Below are positions 1 through 6,327 of a DNA stretch of 8,806 bases, piece by piece. This DNA is from an uncultured Kangiella sp. (lineage in GTDB: Bacteria; Pseudomonadota; Gammaproteobacteria; Enterobacterales; DSM-103792): positions 1 through 8,806 of the forward strand of contig CAMLNB010000144.1 in assembly GCA_946481205.1 (NCBI GenBank), written 5' to 3'. Position 1 is the stretch's first letter; the number at the start of each line of letters is the position of its first letter. A program made the translations under genes and the position numbers. The notes beneath the pieces are model-generated. The model worked only from the letters and a program-made list of their open reading frames with translations. It had not been told where the DNA came from and ran no database searches.

Positions 1-268
1 GCACCGCATGCGGAATGCCGGATTCGAACAGCGATTTGCTGCGCAGCGACGGCGCGTGGTCATTGACATAGCCCTGCCGGTCTTCACCGTGGCAAAGCAC
101 GCAGTATTTTTTGTAATTGGCAGCGGCGCGCTGGCTTTGCTCGGGCGTGAGGGTGCGGATGGGCGGCAGGCCGCTGCCGTCGGCGGCGTGTGCGGCGGCT
201 GTGAGCGTGAGCAGGCCGATGGTGGATAGAGCCAGTGTGTGCAGTGCAGCAATGAATAAGCGGGTCAC
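1..268 (-). CDS. Periplasmic c-type cytochrome, 5' part only (runs off left edge)
   Basis: Reading the minus strand from a GTG at 266-268 gives 89 codons that stay open to the window edge. Residues 1-28 form a Sec signal peptide (Arg3, a hydrophobic stretch, then an Ala-rich AHA cleavage site). The mature part has a single CVLCH haem c attachment motif at residues 56-60 (DNA 89-103), preceded by NYKKY and followed by GEDRQG. This pattern is typical of small class I / cbb3-subunit-III-like cytochrome c domains, which carry electrons in the periplasm. The axial Met and the rest of the fold lie outside the window, so length and subfamily are unknown; it could be one domain of a larger fused oxidoreductase. 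The GTG start is supported by an AAAGGA Shine-Dalgarno at 275-280, six bases upstream, and by the signal peptide beginning right there. Identity as a cytochrome is seen directly; its redox partner is unknown. Confidence 0.85.
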   Translation of the reverse strand, partial: MTRLFIAALHTLALSTIGLLTLTAAAHAADGSGLPPIRTLTPEQSQRAAANYKKYCVLCHGEDRQGYVNDHAPSLRSKSLFESGIPHAV

Positions 269-274
269 AGGGAA

Positions 275-280
275 TCCTTT
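275..280 (-). promoter_or_regulatory. Ribosome binding site deciding a GTG start
   Basis: The minus strand reads AAAGGA six bases before the GTG at 268. It fixes the start of the cytochrome gene, which has no ATG at a sensible place before its signal peptide. Confidence 0.6.
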
Positions 281-440
281 CGGGGTGACGATCAACGTTT
301 CGCGACAGGATACCGCGTGAGCGGCAGTTTTCTAGTACTGATTGCTGTGATGGCTGGTGTTGGCGCGCTGATGTGATTGCGCGGCGGTGCAGCAATGCGT
401 TGGGTGAAGGTGTTGATTTGTTGTTTGTGGTTGGGTGGAG

Positions 441-514
441 CGCTGTGGTTGGTGATGGTGCGTGCTGGGGGATTCACCCTCTCCCTTGATCCCTCCCCCA
501 TCAAGGGGGAGGGG
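441..514. repeat. Palindromic intergenic repeat, copy 1
   Basis: First of two direct copies at an 81-bp offset. Its core is a perfect 9-bp inverted repeat: CCCTCCCCC at 491-499 and GGGGGAGGG at 505-513, with loop ATCAA. A competing 8-bp stem is possible between CCCTTGAT (483-490) and ATCAAGGG (500-507), so the element can fold two mutually exclusive ways. GC-rich hairpins of this style are common as multi-copy intergenic elements in gammaproteobacterial genomes; copy number in this genome cannot be seen from one window. In the minus-strand direction it lies after the lipoprotein terminator and before the cytochrome gene. Confidence 0.75.
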
Positions 515-521
515 AACAGAA

Positions 522-594
522 CGCGGTAGTTGGCGTTTGTGCGTGCGGAGGGATTCACTCTCTCCCTTGATCCCTCCCCCATCGAGGGGAGGGG
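522..594. repeat. Palindromic intergenic repeat, copy 2
   Basis: Second copy of the 441-514 unit, separated from it by seven bases. It matches without gaps through the first two thirds with scattered substitutions, then loses one G in the right arm. The main stem is CCCTCCCC (572-579) with GGGGAGGG (586-593). In the alternative stem the A-to-G change at 584 leaves a possible G-U wobble, so pairing survives in RNA. That suggests the second fold was kept, although one change is weak evidence. Confidence 0.72.
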
Positions 595-731
595 TCACAT
601 TATTGGCGCGTGGAAGTTGGTGTTGATGTAAACGGAGAGATTACCCCCACCCCCAACCGCATCTCCTCAAAGCAGAGGGCGCTTGAGTTGCGCCACGATT
701 GGCGGTCCTGCCTGCGGCGGTGTTACTGCAG

Positions 732-769
732 TAAAACAAAAAGGCCACAGTTATGCGCTGTGGCCTTTT
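732..769 (-). terminator. Rho-independent terminator of the propeller lipoprotein gene
   Basis: A perfect 12-bp inverted repeat, AAAAGGCCACAG at 739-750 and CTGTGGCCTTTT at 758-769, has a 7-base loop. On the minus strand it is followed by TTTTTGTTTTAC, a good U-tract. It begins 24 bases after the stop codon at 793-795. No gene approaches from the other side, so it serves the minus-strand gene. Confidence 0.92.
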
Positions 770-792
770 GTCGCGAGAACAGTTTCGCGGGT

Positions 793-3156
793 TTACTTCG
801 AGATGGTCACGTACGCGCCGGTTTTTGCATCGACCTGAACCAGCTTGTTCTGCATGGTCGCAAGGATCTGACCGTCTTGTGTCATGGCCATATCCATCAC
901 GCTGCCATTGTAGAAGAACGCGTCATTCTCAATGGGGGTGCACTCGCCCGCCGACAGCTGATAACGCAGCACACTGCTGCCGGTAACCAACAACTCGCCG
1001 GCGACAGCGTCGAAGTACAAGTTTTGCACGGAACCTTCATCGGCAGGCAGATGGTCCTGATTGCTGGCGCCCAGGCACTGGTCGAACAGCAAGGTGCGAT
1101 TGCCGGTTGCCAGATCTACGCTGTAAACAGCGCCAGCCCGTTGGGCCAACACATAGAGCACGTTGTTGTCAGCATCCAGCTCGACATCGACTGCCACTTC
1201 AAGCGCCGTGCCCGTTCCTACAACGCCATCCTGTGAAACAACGGTTCGATCACCTGTGACAAGGTTGACCGAGAAGACGGCACCCGCCGTGCTGTCGGTG
1301 ACCAGCAAGTGCTCGCCCGAAGCATCAAACGCCGCACCCGACAAGGTGGTAAAAGCAGGACCGGAACCGAAGACATTGCTTGCGATGGTTTCAACAACCT
1401 CGGTCGCGATGTCCACTCGCACAATGCTATCCTCGAACAGTACGTAGAGCTTCTGATTTTCTGTATCAAGCAATACGTCTGACACAGACACATTCAAGGG
1501 TTGATCAATATTGGAAACCTGTGTGCGGTTACCGGTTTCGAGATCCACCTTAATCAGCACTTCAGGCGCATTGCCACCATCATCGATAACGTAGGCAACG
1601 TTGTTGCCATGATCGATAACAAGGTCTCTCGGCATGACAAAACGGAGGCCAGTGCCAACGCCATTTGCATAGGCCTCGGTGCGCTCGCCGGTGACCAAGT
1701 CGACCGCTACCACAAGATCACGATCCGAATCACCAACCAGCAAGCGCTGATTTGGCAGGTCAAGCCCGGTCGAGGCAATTTGGGAGAAATTCAACGAGTC
1801 AACCTGAGCCTCATCGGAAATCATCTGGAAACTGCCGGTGCCCAGCTCAACCGAGGCAACCCCATTATATCCCGTCAGGTAGGCCAGACCCTCTTGCTGA
1901 TCGGCATCAATTCTAACTGCCAGCATGTTGGTCGCGGCCGAGATGTGACTGACATCGGAGCCATCGAGCGCCACTTTGGCCAACGCATCATCACCGCTAC
2001 CGAAGAAGCCGTTCAATAGCAGCAGCCCGTCGTCGAGAGCCGCGATAGCATCTGACTGGACCAGATCACCATTTGTGGTTTCACGATCCACCACCGTGGT
2101 AACCGCCTCTGTGCCAACGTCGTAGCGCAGCACCACGTTCTTGTTCAAGCTGGAATCATGCTTGGAGAAGTACATGAGCAGCGCATAAATGGCGTTCTCG
2201 GACGGCGAGTAGCTCATATCCTTGACGCTTGCGAATGACCAGTCATTGGTGTCAAACCCAAGTGCATGGTCAATCAGCACAGCCGTTTCACCGGTTTCGG
2301 CATCAACCGAAGTCAGCTTCAGCTTGCCTTGCAACACGATGCCATAGACAACGGCATCACTGTCCGGCAAGTAAACCTGCCGAGTGCCCGCATTGCGCAG
2401 CCCCACCTCCAGACGCCGCGCTTCGCCGGAATCCAGATGTTCACTGACCAGATCGCCGCGACTGTCGCGCCCGATAATCCGACGGTTGGTGCTGTCGACA
2501 ACGAAATGGGCAGGGATCACCACGGTGGAAATGGTGGCAGCATCCGCTTCGGATGCGACATTGCCCTGCTGATCCGAGACTTCTACGGTGAGCGGAATGT
2601 CTTTTTGATAGGGCAAACTGACGGTTGCAGTCCACTCCACAGACTCCTCGTCGGCTTTTGATAGCCAACGCTTCGTGCTCGCTGAAACCGGTTGCAGCGT
2701 GGCGTCAACGCCATTGACTTTGACTGAGGCAATACCGCTGACATCGGACGCTACGCCATGCACAGCGATGGTTCTTTCATCGATGCGCGAGGTTCGCCAC
2801 GGAAACAGGATTTTGGCGGTTGGCGCATCATTGTCGACAACTGCGGGAGCAAACGTCGCGGAAATGGTGCAGTTCGAAGAGGCAGCGGCGATTGTGTAGA
2901 CATTGCCGTTCAGAGAGCCGCCACAACCGGTGACACTGACAACGGAGAATCCGTCGTTTGGCGTTACGGTAAAGGTGGCAGTGGCGCCACTGTTCACCGT
3001 GGCACTGGTCGGCGCGATGCTGCCGCCACTGGCCGCGGTTGCGGTAATGAGATAGGAAACCACAGGCGGCGGCGTCTCATCGCTGCCACCACCTCCGCCG
3101 CCACATGCGGCCAGCCCCAGTACCAGTAAAACTGCACTACAACGCGGGGTGTACAT
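793..3156 (-). CDS. Surface/periplasmic lipoprotein with InlB-like repeat, Ig-like domain and beta-propeller
   Basis: 787 residues. The N terminus is a lipoprotein signal with lipobox LAAC, lipidated Cys18, then a poly-Gly linker; Gly at +2 predicts outer-membrane sorting. Residues ~34-104 resemble the divergent InlB B-repeat fold (GGSIAPTSATVNSGATATF, two Cys at 78 and 96 that could pair). Residues ~108-211 look like a bacterial Ig-like domain (APTAKILFP, SGIASVKVNGV, EVSDQQGNVAS). The remainder is a beta-propeller of about 45-50-residue blades ending in VDLxTGxRT-type strands at 284-296, 485-496, 537-548, 581-592, 630-641, 680-691 and 775-786. Such propellers bind ligands or proteins, or act as lactonase-like enzymes; no catalytic residues can be assigned here. 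Start: ATG with AAAGGGAG at 3167-3174, ten bases upstream. It ends at the terminator at 732-769 and appears monocistronic. The localisation is well supported; the function is unknown. Confidence 0.9.
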   Translation of the reverse strand: MYTPRCSAVLLVLGLAACGGGGGGSDETPPPVVSYLITATAASGGSIAPTSATVNSGATATFTVTPNDGFSVVSVTGCGGSLNGNVYTIAAASSNCTISATFAPAVVDNDAPTAKILFPWRTSRIDERTIAVHGVASDVSGIASVKVNGVDATLQPVSASTKRWLSKADEESVEWTATVSLPYQKDIPLTVEVSDQQGNVASEADAATISTVVIPAHFVVDSTNRRIIGRDSRGDLVSEHLDSGEARRLEVGLRNAGTRQVYLPDSDAVVYGIVLQGKLKLTSVDAETGETAVLIDHALGFDTNDWSFASVKDMSYSPSENAIYALLMYFSKHDSSLNKNVVLRYDVGTEAVTTVVDRETTNGDLVQSDAIAALDDGLLLLNGFFGSGDDALAKVALDGSDVSHISAATNMLAVRIDADQQEGLAYLTGYNGVASVELGTGSFQMISDEAQVDSLNFSQIASTGLDLPNQRLLVGDSDRDLVVAVDLVTGERTEAYANGVGTGLRFVMPRDLVIDHGNNVAYVIDDGGNAPEVLIKVDLETGNRTQVSNIDQPLNVSVSDVLLDTENQKLYVLFEDSIVRVDIATEVVETIASNVFGSGPAFTTLSGAAFDASGEHLLVTDSTAGAVFSVNLVTGDRTVVSQDGVVGTGTALEVAVDVELDADNNVLYVLAQRAGAVYSVDLATGNRTLLFDQCLGASNQDHLPADEGSVQNLYFDAVAGELLVTGSSVLRYQLSAGECTPIENDAFFYNGSVMDMAMTQDGQILATMQNKLVQVDAKTGAYVTISK

Positions 3157-3428
3157 CTTTCCATTGCTCCCTTTGAGAGATTTTCCACAAAGAGGCGGAT
3201 GGTACTGGCTTCAGAGAATGGCAGCAATAACGCTCAAGCCATGCGCGTATCTGGCTCAAGTCGAGTACGCGCCCGCTACGGCATCCCAACACCGTCAAAA
3301 GTGAAAGCGACCCTGTTACTCGATTTTCCCCGCGGAACCGTCACGCAAGCGTGCAAAACAATGCTGAAGCGCAACATGCGCTCTTTAACGGCCTCTCAGC
3401 AAACGCTGTACTTCGGCGGTTATCTTCA
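3157..3428. other. 272-bp gap with a CTTGAGC direct repeat
   Basis: This is the region upstream of the propeller lipoprotein and downstream of the amidohydrolase. On the minus strand the heptamer CTTGAGC occurs twice, at 3254-3260 and 3232-3238, 22 bp apart (two helical turns), about 75-105 bases before the lipoprotein start. It could be a regulator site or chance. Small inverted repeats downstream of the amidohydrolase stop (for example CACGC-TT-GCGTG) lack a U-tract, so I call no terminator. No convincing -35/-10 pair and no gene are seen. Confidence 0.45.
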
Positions 3429-5456
3429 CTATTTGCTTTCAGCCAACACCACGTTCGCATGCGTGAACGGTTTGATGCTGAGGTTTTGGTAGATGCTGCT
3501 CGGGCTGTAGAGCGAAAGGCCTTTGCCGACACGGAAGACTTTGCGCAGAGCTTGGATGTCGGTCAGCGGATTGCCTTCCAGCAGGATCCAATCGGCATCG
3601 AAGCCCGGTTTGATCTGGCCCTTGCGGTCACCGGCGCCAACCAGTTTAGCGGCGTTGACCGTGGCGATACGCAACACGTCGGCAACCGGAATACCGGCTT
3701 CCACGTACAGCTCCAGTTCGCGGTGCAAGGCAAAACCAGCGATGTCATCGGTGCCAGCAACCAGCGGAATGCCGCTGTCATAGAGCAGCTTGGTCATGCG
3801 CTTGAGTGCTGCGGCGGTGCGCTGGTAGTTGGCGCGGTTGTTGTCGTTGATGTCCATTTCCGGGGACAGCTGGCTGCGCTGCACCGTGATGGGGAAATGA
3901 TCGGCAATGGCGGCGATGCTCGGGTTCGGCTTGCCTTTTTCATGCGAGAACATGGCAACGAAGATGCCGAGGGTTGGGTCGACCACCGTCTTCTTGTCTT
4001 TGAGCAGAGCCAGGAAATCCTTCACCGGCTTGCTGTTCAGATCCAAGCCGCCGGCTTTGTCGCCAACCAGCGTGAAACGCACCGGCGTGCGGGTGTCGTC
4101 GGTTTTGCTGGCAAGAAAATTCAGGAACACCATGTTGATGTGCTGGATCTCATCAAAACCGGATCGCACCGCCGACTCGGCGGTCATGAACGCCGGAATG
4201 TGGCCACTGACGCGCAAGCCGCGCTCGTGCGCGCGCTTGACCAGCGCCGGCACCCACTCGGGCGGAATGGAGCTGTACAGCTTGACTTGCATGAAGCCTT
4301 GCTTGGCGATGTCATCAATTTGCGTGAGCGCTTCATCCAGCGTTTTGGCGATGTCGCCAGTGGGTGCGCGGAACGGGCTCTCGGCGTCAATGAGCGCAGC
4401 GCGGTAGACGTGCGGGCCGGCAATGGCGCCTTCACCGATGCGTTTGATCAGATCGTTGAGCTGGTCTTTGGCGTTGCCGAGATCACGCACGCTGGTGACG
4501 CCACCGGCGATGTTCATGATGGCGGAGCTGTCGAACAGGTGGGAGTGCATGTCCCAGAGGCCGGGCATCATCACAGCGCCTTTGGCATCGAGACTTTCCA
4601 TGCCTTTTGCATCACTGGCGCGCGGCGCGGCGATGAATTTGCCGTCTTTGATCCAGACCTCAGTCGGTGCGCTGACGCTGCCGGCGACCACATCCAGCAC
4701 GCGCACGTTGTGCACACGCAGCAGCGCCGGCGCTTTGCGCGTAGCCTGTTGCGACAGGTCACGATAGAAGCGTTGCTCCATCGCTTCGGTTTCTGTTTTC
4801 AAGATCGGGATGGCCGGCTCCCAGCCTTTGAGCACCATGCTGCTCCAGCTGGAAGCAAAACCGATGTAACGCTGCGCGTCGGTGAGCCAGAGGTACTCCG
4901 GCGTCATGCCAAGGCCGTAAACGGCATACAGATTGGCGTTTTCGTTGCGGCTCTTGCCGTCCACCGTCACCGGCACTTGAATCGATTTCAGCTTCTTGAC
5001 GGTCACTTCACCGCTGGGCAACAGCGCCAGCTTCTGGTCTTTGTTTTTCAGCGCCGCACGCGCCAGCGCCACAAAGCCTTCTGGCGTGCCATTGATGGAA
5101 ACGTACCAGGCATTGCCACGCGCCGGCTTGCTGCCGTCATCCACACCGTTGCTCCAACGCGCACCACTGGCATCGCTGCTGAAGCGCTCATCCACTTTTG
5201 CACCCATGTAGCTATTGCCGCTGATGCTGGTGGCGGTGAGCAGGCCCTGCTTGTCCAGCGCGTACACCTCACGGATTTTCGGGCCACGGCCGCGATCATT
5301 GAACTGAAAATCCACCTCCACCGTGCCGTTGTCACGGTAGATAACGGTCTGCCCGCCTTCTATCTTGCCTTGATTGATGAAGTCGTATTGGACGGTTTCG
5401 TCGGCGAGTGCCGGCAGGCTGAGCGTGAGCAATGCAGCGATAAGAGCGCGGGTCAT
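3429..5456 (-). CDS. Secreted metal-dependent amidohydrolase with extra N-terminal domain
   Basis: 675 residues. Residues 1-18 are a Sec signal peptide ending ALA. Residues ~19-235 form a mixed domain with no motif I recognise. Residues ~245-650 are an amidohydrolase-superfamily TIM barrel with flanking beta-sandwich: the strand leading to PGLWDMHSHLF supplies the HxH metal ligands (His304, His306); Lys392 in MQVKLYS is the likely carbamylated bridging lysine; His419 (VSGHIPA) and His439 (IQHINM) are the second-metal ligands; Asp570 (AGTDD) is the catalytic acid; the family's C-terminal signature KPGFDADWILLEGNP follows at 616-630. This set matches the imidazolonepropionase/prolidase-like group with two metals, which hydrolyse cyclic amides or Xaa-Pro-type dipeptides; the substrate here is unknown. 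The ATG is preceded by AAAAGGA near 5465-5470, eight bases away. The neighbours are not an obvious catabolic operon. Confidence 0.93.
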   Translation of the reverse strand: MTRALIAALLTLSLPALADETVQYDFINQGKIEGGQTVIYRDNGTVEVDFQFNDRGRGPKIREVYALDKQGLLTATSISGNSYMGAKVDERFSSDASGARWSNGVDDGSKPARGNAWYVSINGTPEGFVALARAALKNKDQKLALLPSGEVTVKKLKSIQVPVTVDGKSRNENANLYAVYGLGMTPEYLWLTDAQRYIGFASSWSSMVLKGWEPAIPILKTETEAMEQRFYRDLSQQATRKAPALLRVHNVRVLDVVAGSVSAPTEVWIKDGKFIAAPRASDAKGMESLDAKGAVMMPGLWDMHSHLFDSSAIMNIAGGVTSVRDLGNAKDQLNDLIKRIGEGAIAGPHVYRAALIDAESPFRAPTGDIAKTLDEALTQIDDIAKQGFMQVKLYSSIPPEWVPALVKRAHERGLRVSGHIPAFMTAESAVRSGFDEIQHINMVFLNFLASKTDDTRTPVRFTLVGDKAGGLDLNSKPVKDFLALLKDKKTVVDPTLGIFVAMFSHEKGKPNPSIAAIADHFPITVQRSQLSPEMDINDNNRANYQRTAAALKRMTKLLYDSGIPLVAGTDDIAGFALHRELELYVEAGIPVADVLRIATVNAAKLVGAGDRKGQIKPGFDADWILLEGNPLTDIQALRKVFRVGKGLSLYSPSSIYQNLSIKPFTHANVVLAESK

Positions 5457-5573
5457 CGAGAGGTTCCTTTTTCAATACTACGTTTATCGGCGGTTCTGGT
5501 CTGCAAGAGGCTCACCCGCCTCCATGGCCCTCCGACTAAAGCGAAAGCCCGATTCAGCTCGCAGGCGGTTGGG

Positions 5574-6077
5574 TTAGTCAGCTCCTTGCTGCCCTATTCG
5601 TGAGAACACCATGGTCCAATTTGTTTCCCAGGTGGCGCCAGCATCTGCAGAGAAAGCTTGTTCCCAGCTTGGATTTTCGCCGGGATTCGTGCGCCAAATG
5701 AAGCGCACTTTGATGGGCATACCGCGCACGCTGTCGTTGGCAAAGAACTCGCCGATGGTGCCTGTGAAACGACCGAGTACCGGAGTATCAAGCTGGTGCG
5801 GGTTACGACCATCAAGCCACCAGATGGACCACTCCCGCGTATCACGATTGAACGAGCGCATGGCAACCGCACGAACATCACCATCCGGGAAGTGGAGAAT
5901 GTTGTCTTCCACATTGCCGAAACCACCGAGTATCTTGCGCGTTGAACTGAGCCCTTGAAAGGTGGTCCATTCGGTGCAGCCGGTCAGGCGTGAGTTAAGC
6001 CGGCGATGCTCAACCTGCCAGTCACCGATAATGAAATCGAAATCGGTTGGTGCGTACTGCTCAGGCGGCATGGCCAT
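5574..6077 (-). CDS. DUF1579-like conserved hypothetical protein
   Basis: 167 residues with no signal peptide or membrane segment, so cytoplasmic. The N terminus has DFDFIIGDWQV (12-22), the FDFxxGxW opening typical of small lipocalin-like DUF1579-type proteins. Further conserved-looking blocks are SSTRKILGGFGNVEDN (44-59), WSIWWLDGRNP (83-93), WEQAFS (138-143) and ETNWTMVFSR (151-160). Alternating hydrophobic strands with many Trp and Phe suggest a beta-barrel with a hydrophobic cavity, by analogy with lipocalins; no ligand or enzyme activity is known to me. The start is ambiguous: ATG at 6077 has AAGGGGAG (6082-6089) four to six bases upstream, while an ATG two codons later (6071) would have about ten bases of spacing. 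I keep the first. The gene precedes the amidohydrolase by 117 bp, so co-transcription is possible but not shown. Confidence 0.85.
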   Translation of the reverse strand: MAMPPEQYAPTDFDFIIGDWQVEHRRLNSRLTGCTEWTTFQGLSSTRKILGGFGNVEDNILHFPDGDVRAVAMRSFNRDTREWSIWWLDGRNPHQLDTPVLGRFTGTIGEFFANDSVRGMPIKVRFIWRTNPGENPSWEQAFSADAGATWETNWTMVFSRIGQQGAD

Positions 6078-6327
6078 GTAACTCCCCTTTTTTTATGGTC
6101 CCGCAGTTGGCATGCGACAGGCATACCTACAGGGCATCGCGCAGACCGCGTTCACAGCTCACGGTCTTGCTGCGAGCTGCATGACTTTTCTGCCGACTGG
6201 AAAGCGCTGCTCACGCCACCGGCCATTCTGATCTCTTCGACAGATGCAAAATTAGATAGAGAATTTCGACTTATCGCGGCTGCACGCGAGCGCAGCACAC
6301 GATGTCAAAACCCCATTCAGTACACAT
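6078..6327. other. 250-bp gap between the DUF885 and DUF1579-like genes
   Basis: The region lies downstream of the DUF885 gene and upstream of the DUF1579-like gene. It contains an imperfect hairpin, GCAGACCG (6141-6148) facing CGGTCTTGC (6162-6170) with one bulged base and a 13-base loop, about 65-90 bases before the downstream start. It lacks a following U-tract and is not a clear terminator. An A/T-rich patch at 6246-6270 could carry a promoter; a minus-strand TCTAAT there resembles a -10 box but has no matching -35. No gene is supported. Confidence 0.4.

Larger units (their letters stand above)
269..792. other. 524-bp intergenic region with hairpin repeats and a terminator
   Basis: This stretch separates the propeller lipoprotein gene from the cytochrome gene. 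It holds two tandem GC-rich palindromic repeats (441-514 and 522-594), a possible third decayed copy near 634-679, a perfect 12-bp palindrome TTACTGCAGTAA at 723-734 and an intrinsic terminator at 732-769. The part from about 395 to 465 is strikingly G/T-rich on the plus strand. The open frames here are low-complexity products of the repeats, with no ribosome binding sites or recognisable protein family, so I call no gene. The cytochrome promoter should lie in its left part, but I see no convincing -35/-10 pair. Confidence 0.7.

Noticed and set aside
84..395. Minus-strand open frame of 103 codons overlapping the cytochrome gene.
   Set aside because: It is another frame of the same strand, Arg/His-rich, and conflicts with the cytochrome frame that carries signal peptide and CVLCH.
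441..594. The tandem repeat as a CRISPR array.
   Set aside because: Only two copies, separated by seven bases, with internal palindromes and no cas genes nearby.
292..598. Two minus-strand open frames of 88 and 96 codons across the repeats.
   Set aside because: Their translations contain a duplicated PLMGEGSRERVNP-like peptide that is just the hairpin repeat read as protein.
610..1236. Plus-strand open frame of 208 codons, with similar ones at 1501-2019 and 2266-2661.
   Set aside because: All lie antisense to the propeller lipoprotein and mirror its codon structure; the first also crosses the terminator.
3320..3400. Short inverted repeats downstream of the amidohydrolase as a terminator.
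   Set aside because: Stems are five to six base pairs with tiny loops and no U-tract.
3199..3492. Plus-strand open frame of 97 codons between the lipoprotein and amidohydrolase genes.
   Set aside because: It overlaps the end of the amidohydrolase gene, has only a badly spaced GAGG before its ATG, and matches no family.
3351..5603. A 750-codon open frame on the plus strand, opposite the amidohydrolase.
   Set aside because: It is antisense to a gene with a full set of catalytic motifs and a signal peptide, has no ribosome binding site, and its translation is rich in His, Arg and Ala as expected from reading a GC-rich gene backwards.
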